From: Bradyrhizobium cenepequi
GTDB taxonomy: Bacteria > Pseudomonadota > Alphaproteobacteria > Rhizobiales > Xanthobacteraceae
Direction: 5' to 3'
NCBI RefSeq assembly: GCF_020329485.1
Contig: NZ_JAGKJI010000009.1
Coordinates: 121,489-185,488, forward strand
DNA length: 64,000 nucleotides
Under the pieces are notes generated by a model. That model ran no database searches, was not told the origin of the DNA, and was given only the letters and a program-made list of their open reading frames with translations. Below, piece by piece: positions 53,089 through 61,350 of this stretch (position 1 is the first letter of the stretch; each line of letters begins with the position of its first letter). Both the position numbers and the translations under genes were made by a program.

Positions 53089-54086
53089 TCAGCACTTCGC
53101 GCCCCCAAATAGTCCTTGGTCTGGTCGCAATCGCCGCGCTGCTGGCGATGCCATGGCTGGTGACATCGGACTATTACGTCAATATCGCAACTCAAATCGT
53201 CATCGCCGCAATCCTCGCAATGAGCCTCAACGTGCTGGTAGGATTCGGCGGCATGGTCTCGCTCGGCCATGCATCCTATCTCGGCGTCGCCGCATATCTG
53301 ACGGTCTATCTTACCGCCCACGCAGGCTTCGGGCCCCTCGCCGGTGCGCTGGCGGCCATCGCCGCCACGACGATTCTCGCCATGCTGTTCGGCTATCTAG
53401 CGCTGCGCGCGTCCGGGCTCGGCTTCCTGATGATTACCCTGGCGCTCGGCCAGATCTTGTGGGGCATCGCCTATCGATGGGCGAGCCTCACTGGTGGCGA
53501 CAACGGTCTTGGCGGCGCTGTCCGGCCACACCCGCTTGGGGTCGACCTGATGAACCCCACTGCATTCTTCTATTTCGCCCTGATCTTCCTGGCCGCGGCC
53601 ATGTGGCTGATATCGCGATTCATCCAGTCGGGCCTCGGACAAAGCCTGCAAGGCGCGCGCGATCAGCCCCGGCGCATGCGTGCGCTGGGCTACAATGTGT
53701 GGCTGATCCAGTGGCTGAGCTTCGTGTTCGCCGGATTCTGGGGCGCGATTGCCGGCATGCTGTACGCCTATTACAACCAGTTCGTCAGCCCGCAAACGCT
53801 TCACCTTACCACGTCAGCCGAGACGCTGTTGATGGTCATTGCCGGGGGGACCGGCACGTTGTTTGGACCGATCGTGGGCGCAGCGCTCGTCGTTATCCTA
53901 AAGAACGTCGTGAGCGCCTACATCACGCGGTGGCTGATGCTGCTTGGGATCATCTTCGTGACCATCGTGATGTTCATGCCCGAAGGCCTTGTGCCTGGCA
54001 CGCGCCGCCTGCGCGGCATTGTGAGGAAACGCCGGGGTTCGCCCACGACGCCGGCTCTGCCCGTTACCGAGGAGCGCCCGACGTGA
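53085..54086 (+). CDS. Branched-chain-type ABC permease, LivM-like
   Basis: This ~333-aa partner permease has LivM hallmarks NVLVGFGGMVSLGHASYLGV and ARDQPRRMRALGYNVW, and many hydrophobic helices. The TTG at 53085 overlaps the LivH stop (TTGA) and has GGGAGG nine bases before it. A longer in-frame reading to 52689 lies inside livH and is rejected. The C-terminal tail (LRGIVRKRRGSPTTP) is basic, as in relatives. Confidence 0.92.
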   Translation: MISTSRPQIVLGLVAIAALLAMPWLVTSDYYVNIATQIVIAAILAMSLNVLVGFGGMVSLGHASYLGVAAYLTVYLTAHAGFGPLAGALAAIAATTILAMLFGYLALRASGLGFLMITLALGQILWGIAYRWASLTGGDNGLGGAVRPHPLGVDLMNPTAFFYFALIFLAAAMWLISRFIQSGLGQSLQGARDQPRRMRALGYNVWLIQWLSFVFAGFWGAIAGMLYAYYNQFVSPQTLHLTTSAETLLMVIAGGTGTLFGPIVGAALVVILKNVVSAYITRWLMLLGIIFVTIVMFMPEGLVPGTRRLRGIVRKRRGSPTTPALPVTEERPT

Positions 54087-54826
54087 CAGTGCCCGCACTC
54101 GAGGTCACGGGACTTCATCGCTTTTTCGGTGGCTTGCCGGCGGTATGCGACGTGTCAATGCGTGTGCCAGCTGGCGAACGGCGGCTGCTGCTCGGCCCCA
54201 ACGGAGCGGGCAAGACGACCCTGTTCAATCTTGTCGCCGGCGACTTTCCGCCCTCGCGAGGCGAAATCCGGATCTTCGGCGAGAACGTCACCAGGAAGAC
54301 CGCGGACCAGCGCACGCATCTCGGGATGGCACGGACCTACCAGATCATCACGCTGTTCGCGAAGAACACGCTGCTGCACAACGTCGTCATGTCGCTGATG
54401 GGCCTGCTGAGACTGCGCTTCAATCCGCTGTCCGACATAAGGCGGCAGAAGACGCTCTGGGATGAAGCGCGAGCGACCTTGGCTCTCGTCGGCCTTGAAC
54501 ATCTCGCCGACAGGACGGTGGCGGACACTAGTTACGGCGAAAAGCGTCGGCTCGAGATCGCCATGGCGCTCGCCCAAAAGCCGAAACTCCTGCTGCTTGA
54601 CGAACCTCTGGCGGGTCTCTCGGCCGACGAGCGGCGGGATATCCAGCGACTCCTGCAAACCATTCCGCGTGAAGTGACGATCATCATGATCGAGCACGAC
54701 ATGGATGTCGCCCTCGCCTTCGCCGATGTCATTACTGTGATGCAGCGCGGTCAGATCGTCGTCGAGGGAAATCGCGCCGACGTGGTTGCCGATCCGAAGA
54801 CGCGGGAGGTATATCTTGGGCACTGA
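54083..54826 (+). CDS. Branched-chain-type ABC ATPase, LivG-like
   Basis: This ~247-aa ATPase has Walker A LLGPNGAGKTTLFNLV, signature SYGEKRRLEIAMAL, Walker B LLLLDEPLAGLS and the H-loop EHDMDVALAFAD. The GTG at 54083 overlaps the permease stop as GTGA. The upstream frame to 53153 lies inside livM and is spurious. The signature Gly-Gly is EK here (SYGEKRR), which is tolerated in LivG homologues. Confidence 0.93.
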   Translation: MTVPALEVTGLHRFFGGLPAVCDVSMRVPAGERRLLLGPNGAGKTTLFNLVAGDFPPSRGEIRIFGENVTRKTADQRTHLGMARTYQIITLFAKNTLLHNVVMSLMGLLRLRFNPLSDIRRQKTLWDEARATLALVGLEHLADRTVADTSYGEKRRLEIAMALAQKPKLLLLDEPLAGLSADERRDIQRLLQTIPREVTIIMIEHDMDVALAFADVITVMQRGQIVVEGNRADVVADPKTREVYLGH

Positions 54827-55535
54827 CGCGCTTGTGATCAGCGGCCTCAATGCGTTCTATGGCGAGAGCCATGTTCTGCACGATCTGTCCTTCACCGTGA
54901 AGCAAGGACAGGTTCTAGGCCTGCTCGGCCGCAATGGCGCCGGCAAGACCACCTGCATCAGCGCCATCATCGGCCTGGTCCGTGCCAACGCCACACACCT
55001 CGAACTGTTCGGCCAGTCGATCGCCGGCCTGTCGCCCGAGGCGATCTCGCTGAAAGGTGTCGGTCTCGTTCCGCAGGGCCGACGGATATTTCCCTCGCTG
55101 ACCGTCTATGAGAATCTCACCGTCGCCGCACGCCGCAACCGTTCGGCCCAACGGGCCGACTGGACACTAGACGATGTCTACACCGCATTTCCGCGGTTAG
55201 CGGAGCGGCAGCGACAGCTCGCCGGCTCGCTGTCCGGCGGCGAACAGCAGATGCTCGCGATCTGCCGCGCCCTGATGACCAATCCGCAGTTGATCCTGTT
55301 CGACGAACCATCCGAAGGTCTCGCCCCGCAGATCGTCGCAGAGGTTGCCGCCGTCCTGAAGCGACTTCGCGACAGCGGTCTGTCGATCATTCTCGTCGAG
55401 CAGAACATCAAGCTTGCCCTGGAAATCGCCGACGAGGTCGTGGTCCTGAATACCGGCTATATCGCGCATACAGGTGCAGCGAGCTCGCTTCGCGCGGACA
55501 GCCAGCGCATCGAACAACTTCTTGGCGTTTATTGA
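54816..55535 (+). CDS. Branched-chain-type ABC ATPase, LivF-like
   Basis: This ~239-aa second ATPase of the importer has Walker A LLGRNGAGKTTCISAI, Q-loop LVPQGRRIFPSLTVYENL, signature LSGGEQQMLAICRAL, Walker B LILFDEPSEGLAP and H-loop EQNIKLALEIAD. The TTG at 54816 has GGGAGG six bases upstream and overlaps the LivG end by 11 bp. This completes a five-gene HAAT importer. The next gene starts 11 bp later. Confidence 0.93.
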   Translation: MGTDALVISGLNAFYGESHVLHDLSFTVKQGQVLGLLGRNGAGKTTCISAIIGLVRANATHLELFGQSIAGLSPEAISLKGVGLVPQGRRIFPSLTVYENLTVAARRNRSAQRADWTLDDVYTAFPRLAERQRQLAGSLSGGEQQMLAICRALMTNPQLILFDEPSEGLAPQIVAEVAAVLKRLRDSGLSIILVEQNIKLALEIADEVVVLNTGYIAHTGAASSLRADSQRIEQLLGVY

Positions 55536-55546
55536 AAGGCTACAGC

Positions 55547-56329
55547 ATGGCGTCGATTTCCCTGCGCGATGGAGTTCTCGACATCGTCGAGTCCGGAGCC
55601 GGAAAGCCCATTGTGCTTCTTCACTCGCTTCTTGCGGATCGTACCATCTTCGACAAGATCGTGCCGGCGCTCGCGCGGACACGCCGGGTAATCGTGCCTG
55701 ACCTGCCGGGCTTTGGTGGTTCGTCATCGGCCGGCGCGACGATAGAAGCCATCGCCGACCGCATTTCCGGGCTGTTCGGAGCCCTGAACCTTGGCGCGAC
55801 GGCCGATGTGCTGGGCAATGGCTTCGGCGGCTTTGTCGCCAGCACCTTGGCGATCCGCCACGGCGGCAAGTTCGATCGTCTGGTGCTCGCTGACACCGGA
55901 ATGAGCTTCTCTCCTGAGGGCAAGCAATCATTCTACGCAATGGCCGAACGCGTTCGCAAGGCCGGCATGGGAGCTATCATTGAGGTAGCTATGAAGCGGC
56001 TCTTCCCTGAAGACTATATCGCGGCGCATCCCGAAATCGCCACCGAGCGGCGCAATGCCCTGCTTAACACCAATCCGGAATTCTTTGCCGAAGCCTGCCT
56101 CGCGCTCGCCGCACTGGATCTGACCTCTGGCATTGCGACCATTCGCAATCCCACCCTGGTCGTGGTGGGTGAACTCGACGCCGCGACGCCGCCGGAGATG
56201 GCGCGTGCGCTGGCCAAGGCGCTTCCAAAGGCCGATCTGATCGAAATTCCGGGTTGCGGTCACGCGCCAATGGCACAATCGCCTGGAACTTTCATCAAGA
56301 CGATCTCGGATTTCCTCGCACTGACCTGA
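55547..56329 (+). CDS. Alpha/beta-hydrolase-fold protein lacking the nucleophile serine
   Basis: This 260-aa protein resembles PcaD/BphD-type hydrolases: IVLLHSLLADRTIFDKIVP, VIVPDLPGFGGSS, VVVGELDAATPPEMARAL (acid) and IPGCGHAPMAQSP (His). The nucleophile elbow, normally GxSxG, reads LGNGFGGFVA, so Gly replaces Ser. Asp and His remain. Cofactor-free 2,4-dioxygenases of this fold (HOD/QDO) also rely on the His-Asp pair rather than the Ser, and they too occur with Mo hydroxylases. It may therefore be a non-hydrolytic enzyme, or it may be inactive. It is cotranscribed with the importer and Mo hydroxylase. Confidence 0.85.
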   Translation: MASISLRDGVLDIVESGAGKPIVLLHSLLADRTIFDKIVPALARTRRVIVPDLPGFGGSSSAGATIEAIADRISGLFGALNLGATADVLGNGFGGFVASTLAIRHGGKFDRLVLADTGMSFSPEGKQSFYAMAERVRKAGMGAIIEVAMKRLFPEDYIAAHPEIATERRNALLNTNPEFFAEACLALAALDLTSGIATIRNPTLVVVGELDAATPPEMARALAKALPKADLIEIPGCGHAPMAQSPGTFIKTISDFLALT

Positions 56330-56332
56330 TCC

Positions 56333-57202
56333 ATGAAAGCGCCACCGTTCCAATATCACCGACCACACACGCGCGAGGAGCTCGGCGCGCTGCTGGCGAG
56401 TCTCGACAACGCGAAGATCCTCGCTGGCGGCCAATCGCTGATGCCGATGCTGAATTTGCGCGTGCTCGCGCCCGATCACCTGATCGACATCAACCGCGTT
56501 CCGGAACTCGCGGGCATTCGCGAAACCGTCGACGGAATCGAAATCGGCGCCATGACCCGTCAGGCGGACATCCTCGCCTCTCCAATCATCCAGGCTCGAC
56601 TCCCACTGCTTGCGCGCGCGCTCGAGCATGTCGGCCATATCCAGACTCGATCACGCGGAACGATTGGGGGCAGCTGTTGCCACCTCGATCCGTCCGCCGA
56701 GCAGCCGGCAATCTGCGCTGCGCTCGATGCCGAGTTTGTTGCCACTGGACCGAATGGCCGCCGGGTAATCCCGGCGGCGGATTGGTTTCAGGGCCTGTTG
56801 CAGTCCGCGCTGGAAGATCAGGAATTTCTTGAGGCGTTGCGCTTCAAACCCTGGGCCAAAGGTCACGGCTACGGCTTCGCAGAATACGCGCGGCGGCACG
56901 GTGACTTTGCCATATCCGGCGCGGCGGCGCTCCTCGAGGTCGATGGCAGGGGCCAGATCACGCGCACGGCACTGCTGGTGTTCGGAGTCGAGCCCGCACC
57001 ACGGCGTCTTTACGACGCCGAAGCGGCGCTCGTCGGCCAGATCATCCGCGAGATCGCGCTCGCACCAATCATTGACGCAGCACGCGCCCTCGACCCGATG
57101 GAAGACGTTCACGTAACGGCCGATTATCGCCGCCATCTCGCCGGTATCCTGATCGGTCGCGCCCTGCGAGAGGCCTGCAGCAGTCTGGAGCGGTCCCAAT
57201 GA
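56333..57202 (+). CDS. Molybdenum hydroxylase, FAD subunit
   Basis: This 289-aa medium subunit of a xanthine dehydrogenase-family enzyme has the FAD sites ILAGGQSLMPMLNLR and SRGTIGGSCCHLDPSAEQPA. The C-terminal CO_deh_flav_C domain includes YARRHGDFAISGAAALLEV. It passes electrons from the 2Fe-2S subunit to an acceptor. It starts 4 bp after the alpha/beta-hydrolase stop and overlaps the small subunit (ATGA). Two adjacent Cys in GGSCCHL are unusual for the loop. Confidence 0.92.
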   Translation: MKAPPFQYHRPHTREELGALLASLDNAKILAGGQSLMPMLNLRVLAPDHLIDINRVPELAGIRETVDGIEIGAMTRQADILASPIIQARLPLLARALEHVGHIQTRSRGTIGGSCCHLDPSAEQPAICAALDAEFVATGPNGRRVIPAADWFQGLLQSALEDQEFLEALRFKPWAKGHGYGFAEYARRHGDFAISGAAALLEVDGRGQITRTALLVFGVEPAPRRLYDAEAALVGQIIREIALAPIIDAARALDPMEDVHVTADYRRHLAGILIGRALREACSSLERSQ

Positions 57203-57678
57203 CCGGAAAACACCTTACATTCACGCTCAACGGCGAGCCCCGCGAGACCAGCGCCGATCCACGGACGCACCTTGCCGATTTCCTGCGTTACGGCCTTGGA
57301 CTCACCGGAACACATGTCGGGTGCGAGCACGGCGTGTGTGGCGCCTGTACGGTCATCGTGGATGGTGTGCCAGTGCGATCTTGCCTGATGCTGGCGGTGC
57401 AGATCGACTGTTGCACGGTTGAAACTGTCGAAGGCCTCGCCAATGGCGACGAACTCTCTCCCCTGCAGCAGGCGTTCTCCACGCATCACGGCTTGCAATG
57501 CGGGTTCTGCACGCCCGGCATGCTGATGACGCTCGAAGCCTTACTGCGCGCCACGCCCTCCCCGACTGAACATGACATCAGAATGGCGATCTCGGGCAAC
57601 ATCTGCCGCTGCACCGGCTATCAGGGCATAGTCGAAGCGGCTCTTGCTGCCGCAGCGGTAAGGACAAGCACGCCATGA
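57199..57678 (+). CDS. Molybdenum hydroxylase, 2Fe-2S subunit
   Basis: This 159-aa small subunit carries two clusters. The N-terminal plant-type cluster has CEHGVCGACTVIVDGVPVRS then C. The C-terminal helical-domain cluster is LQCGFCTPGMLM and NICRCTGYQGIV. All eight Cys are in place. Overlaps with both neighbours (ATGA) show tight coupling in the order FAD - FeS - Mo. Confidence 0.94.
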   Translation: MTGKHLTFTLNGEPRETSADPRTHLADFLRYGLGLTGTHVGCEHGVCGACTVIVDGVPVRSCLMLAVQIDCCTVETVEGLANGDELSPLQQAFSTHHGLQCGFCTPGMLMTLEALLRATPSPTEHDIRMAISGNICRCTGYQGIVEAALAAAAVRTSTP

Positions 57679-60014
57679 GCGCACGTTATTTCGGGGCTGC
57701 GGTTGCCCGTGTCGAGGATCCGCGCTTGTTGGCGGGTCGGGGACGCTATGTCGATGATGCAGTGCTTCCAGGAATGCTGCATGCGGCCTTCGTCCGGGCC
57801 AGTATGGCTCATGGCCGTATCCGCAACATCGATGCGAGCGACGCCAAGGGCATGCCGGGCGTCGTCGCGATCTATACGATGGCGGATTTTGCCGGGATCG
57901 CGCAAGGCGCGATGCCGCCGATGGCGCCGCACCCTCTCCTGCCGACGCCAATTACCTATCACCCATTGGCTGTGGAGGAGGTCTGTCACGTCGGCGAAGC
58001 CATCGCGATCGTGCTCGCCGATGACCGCGCAACGGCCGAAGATGCAGCAGCAGCCGTCTTACTCGACATCGAGGAATTGCCGGCTGTTGCCGACGCCGTC
58101 CTTGCGTGGAAAGCCGGAGCGCCCAGGGTCCACAGCAAGCGACCGAGCAACATTGCGGCCAGCTTGAAGGCCGGCTTCTCCGATTGCGACGCGGTGTTTG
58201 CGAAGGCGGACCATGTCCTGACGGAGCGCTTCGATATTCATCGCGGCGGCTGCCATTCCATGGAGTGCCGAGGCGTGGTTGCCAGCGTCGATCCGCATTC
58301 CGGTGTGCTCACACTGTCTACGTCCTCACAATCGCCCTACATGGTGCGGCGACATCTTGCGACCTATCTCGGGCGCGATGAGAGCGAGATCCGTGTGATG
58401 ACGCCAGATGTTGGCGGCGGCTTTGGCCCGAAGGCCAATGTCTATCCGGAAGAGTTCGCCGTGGCGCTCGCCGCGATCAAGACTGGGCGGCCGGTCAAAT
58501 GGATCGAGGACCGCCAGGAACACTTTGTCGCCACAACACAGCAACGCGGACAAGTTTGGACGCTCGATGTCGCCTTTGACAACGACGGACGGATGCGCGC
58601 GATCCGCGGCCATTGCATCCACGATAATGGTGCCTACGCGCCCTATGGTCTCATTCTGCCGGCGACAGCCCTGGCCAGCTTTCCGGGCCCATACGCGCTC
58701 GAGGCGCTCGACCTTACAATTGACGTCGTGTTGACGAACCTGGTGCCGACGTCACCCGTACGTGGCGCATGCCGCCCAAACGCCGCGTTTTTGCTTGAAC
58801 GGCTCGCCGACCGTATTGCGCGCCATCTCGGTATCGACCGACAGCAGGTGCGCCGGCGCAGCTTCGTTCGCGCCGACCAAATGCCTTACTCTACTGGCAT
58901 GAAGGCGCGTGATGGCTCACCGATCTCCTATGACAGTGGCGACTACATCGCCGCTCTGGATCTCGTGCTCGACAAAATCGGCGCTGCCGGTTTCGAAGCC
59001 CGCCGCGCGGCAGCCGCGGATCGCGGGAAGCTGCTTGGCCTCGGTATCGCATCCTGCGTCGAGGATACCGGCCTCGGTCCATTTGAAGGAGCTTCGGTTC
59101 GGGTCACGCCAGCGGGAAAGGTCGTCGTCAGCACCGGCGCATCAAGCCAAGGTCAGGGACATCGTACGGCTTTCGCGCAGATCGCCGCTGATGCCCTTGG
59201 CGTCGAGCTGAATGACGTGATGGTCGAGACCGCCGACACCTCGAGATTCCCGTTGGGCATGTCCACCATTGCAAGCCGGATCGCAGTAACGGCCGGCTCT
59301 TCGGTTGAACTGGCTGCACAGAAGGTTCGAGCCAAGGCGATCGCCTTTGCCTCCCATAAGCTGGAGGTTGGTGAGCAAGATCTCGAACTCGAAGGCGGAG
59401 CAGTACGAGTCAAAGGTGTTCCGGGAATGAACGTCAGCTTATCGGAGATCGCACGAACACTGGCCGGGAATGTCGGAATAAGTCTCCCAGGCGGCATGGA
59501 ACCCGACCTGGCGGCGACTGCCTACTTCAACTCCACCGCACTGACCTTTGCGTACGGCGCAAATGCCTGCGAGGTCGAGATCGATCCCGAGACCGGCGAT
59601 GTGCGGGTTGTTCGCTACGTCGTGGTTCACGACTGCGGCAAGCTGATCAATCCACTCATTGTCGATGGCCAAATTCGTGGCGGGGTGGTGCACGGAATCG
59701 GCAACGCGCTGTTTGAACGCATGATCTATGACGAAGCCGGCCAGCCTCTGACGACCACTTACGCCGACTACTTCCTGCCGTTGGCCTCCGAGATGCCGCC
59801 AATCGAAATCCATCACGTGGAGACACCGTCGCCGCGCAACCCGATCGGCGTCAAAGGCGCCGGCGAAGGCGGCACAATTCCAGCCGCGGCCTGCGTGATC
59901 TCGGCCGTCGAGAATGCGCTGGGATCGAACGCGCCGTTCATCCACCTTCACCCGATTTCGCCGCAACAGGTGGTGAAATGGTTAGAGAGGACCGCATCGG
60001 CGGCGAAGGCCTGA
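57675..60014 (+). CDS. Molybdenum hydroxylase, Mo-binding catalytic subunit
   Basis: This 779-aa large subunit hydroxylates a substrate carbon with water. The N-terminal a/b hammerhead reads ARVEDPRLLAGRGRYVDD. The Mo-cofactor domain has DVGGGFGPKANVYPEE, the substrate loop TSPVRGACRPNAAF, GASSQGQGHRTAF and the catalytic Glu in GVKGAGEGGTIPAAA. The loop resembles RGAGRP of the so-called form II CODH-like enzymes, not the AYxCSFR loop of true aerobic CO dehydrogenase, so CO is not the likely substrate. N-heteroaromatics or aldehydes fit the family. Last gene of the operon. Confidence 0.93.
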   Translation: MSARYFGAAVARVEDPRLLAGRGRYVDDAVLPGMLHAAFVRASMAHGRIRNIDASDAKGMPGVVAIYTMADFAGIAQGAMPPMAPHPLLPTPITYHPLAVEEVCHVGEAIAIVLADDRATAEDAAAAVLLDIEELPAVADAVLAWKAGAPRVHSKRPSNIAASLKAGFSDCDAVFAKADHVLTERFDIHRGGCHSMECRGVVASVDPHSGVLTLSTSSQSPYMVRRHLATYLGRDESEIRVMTPDVGGGFGPKANVYPEEFAVALAAIKTGRPVKWIEDRQEHFVATTQQRGQVWTLDVAFDNDGRMRAIRGHCIHDNGAYAPYGLILPATALASFPGPYALEALDLTIDVVLTNLVPTSPVRGACRPNAAFLLERLADRIARHLGIDRQQVRRRSFVRADQMPYSTGMKARDGSPISYDSGDYIAALDLVLDKIGAAGFEARRAAAADRGKLLGLGIASCVEDTGLGPFEGASVRVTPAGKVVVSTGASSQGQGHRTAFAQIAADALGVELNDVMVETADTSRFPLGMSTIASRIAVTAGSSVELAAQKVRAKAIAFASHKLEVGEQDLELEGGAVRVKGVPGMNVSLSEIARTLAGNVGISLPGGMEPDLAATAYFNSTALTFAYGANACEVEIDPETGDVRVVRYVVVHDCGKLINPLIVDGQIRGGVVHGIGNALFERMIYDEAGQPLTTTYADYFLPLASEMPPIEIHHVETPSPRNPIGVKGAGEGGTIPAAACVISAVENALGSNAPFIHLHPISPQQVVKWLERTASAAKA

Positions 60015-60254
60015 TTGTCAATCGGCCGTCAACTGGACCTGATCGCCAGCAAACCATCCGCACCGGTAGCTGCCGATCCAGATTGTTCGGCCCGACTCCG
60101 AAGCGCCTTACCAGCCGAACAAAGTCAACTCTCAGAGCCAGCCAGATCTTCACCGTCGGTTTGCAGCAATGCAATCGTCCCGGCGAGCTCCGACCGCTAC
60201 CATCAGGCGAACGAAATCGTAGGAAATCGTAGATTGGCCTAGAAAATCGCGGCC

Positions 60255-60290
60255 CTTGGTAGCGGGGGAGCGACTCAAACCCCCGACACC
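60255..60290 (-). other. Degenerate tRNA 3'-end-like fragment
   Basis: On the minus strand, GTCGGGGGTTTGAGTCGC and then TCCCCCGCTACCA match the T-arm, acceptor strand and CCA end of an elongator-tRNA-Met-like gene. T-loop position 56 is T instead of C and the T-stem has a G-G mismatch. No 5' acceptor, D-arm or anticodon arm is found upstream. It looks like an old attachment-site remnant rather than a functional tRNA. Confidence 0.5.
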
Positions 60291-60488
60291 AAGTCTTGTC
60301 CTCACTGCCATTCGCGGATCTCTTCGCGATAGGCCGAACACCGTAACGAGGCGACCCGCTCCTAAAGTCGTGCGTGAGTACCCTGCCCCTGCGACCTCTA
60401 GCTCTCTGGGCCGTCTCGGCTCTTTGCGGACCCGCATCACTCGAATAAGCGACCGCCCACACTTGCGCACATTTTTCTTGATCTCCGT

Positions 60489-60507
60489 TGCACACGTCGT
60501 GCACACG
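60489..60507. promoter_or_regulatory. Paired TGCACACG sites at the right end
   Basis: Exact copies at 60489-60496 and 60500-60507, separated by 3 bp, lie inside the element 37 bp from the att-like repeat. They mirror the five-site cluster near the left att. This fits recombinase arm-site binding. Confidence 0.55.
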
Positions 60508-60543
60508 CGGCCGTTTATCTTGTTGAAAAACTGAAACTCTCGC

Positions 60544-60562
60544 TCCGATCCATCATGAGCCA
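60544..60562. other. Putative attR (dusA-derived repeat)
   Basis: TCCGATCCATCATGAGCCA matches the dusA codons for VAPMMDW at 47380-47400 in the same orientation, with one mismatch and a two-base gap. The sequence to the right does not read as a dusA 5' end, so the flank has decayed or been rearranged since insertion. Confidence 0.6.
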
Positions 60563-61350
60563 ATTTGAAGCAGCTCCAGCCAAGCAGCGGCAATTTGAGC
60601 AAGCTGTGACAAACGACTGGTGCTGGCCGAGCGGCACTTTGACAGTTCGCCCGCCAAAGGCCACCTCTTGTGTGCGATCCAACTACGCTTCGAATGCGAC
60701 CGAGCAAGATTAACTCCCAAGCTCGCAACGTCCTCTGCTTGCGCTTGATCGAACGGGAGATTCCGAAACTGATTGCATGAGATCGGTGTGACGGAGAGAG
60801 TGTCAGTCAATTCCCATTGAAAGACAAAGCATTTTCGACCTCTCCAAACCAAAACCCATCGTTGGAGCTACGGCTGAAACGGGGTTTCGCTTCCGACAAA
60901 GGTCAATTCCATTATCAAGACCTGGGGGCGCCCGAGCCCGAACCTCAGGAGGTTGTGTCCAAAGCTTTCACTCAATCGCGTGGGGATTGGCGGCCGTGAC
61001 GTCGCTTTGCAAGCGTCGGGCGCCTCAGGGACAACAAAGAATCGGGGGTTCGAGTTAGGGAAGCGCTACATCGCTAGACGCACTCTTTCCGAAGCCCTGT
61101 TTTCCTACCGGAGAGCAGCCTGACTGGCGACGTGGAGCCTTGGTGGTCCGCCAAACGCCGCCGTTCGTGCGCAATCCATCGCCAGCTTTTGAAGTGCTCC
61201 CGCGTAGGTTCAAATCCTGGAGCCGCAACACCCGATCTCTGCGAAACGGCGTCCAAAACGCGAAAGCCCTTCTGGGTCGCCTGCGCCAATATCGCAAGAA
61301 ATCGGTGGTTGGTTGAAGTCGCGATATAGTTTGGCCACCCCTTCGCTCGT
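60563..61350. other. Gene-free debris region
   Basis: No gene can be supported in these ~790 bp. Short plus-strand frames (for example 60817-60999) and minus-strand frames are irregular. GGTTCAAATCCTGGAGCCGC near 61206 looks like a tRNA T-arm end but lacks a pairing acceptor. Probably old insertion junctions. Confidence 0.45.

Larger units (their letters stand above)
60015..60543. other. Gene-free right end of the element
   Basis: After the Mo-hydroxylase there is no supported gene. Frames on both strands are basic and irregular. It contains a tRNA-3'-like fragment (60255-60290), two TGCACACG sites (60489-60507) and leads to the right att-like repeat. Small direct repeats AAATCGTAG occur at 60216-60233. 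Confidence 0.5.

Noticed and set aside
57675..60014. Aerobic CO dehydrogenase (CoxL)
   Set aside because: The substrate loop is VRGACRPNA, not the Cys-containing AYxCSFR loop of true CO dehydrogenase. A general molybdenum hydroxylase is the safer call.
60256..60534. 92-codon plus-strand frame
   Set aside because: It runs antisense through the tRNA-like fragment and is Arg/Pro-rich without domain features.
61190..61235. Possible tRNA (GGTTCAAATCC T-arm)
   Set aside because: The T-stem has a mismatch, the sequence ends ACA rather than CCA, and no complementary 5' acceptor or D-arm lies upstream.
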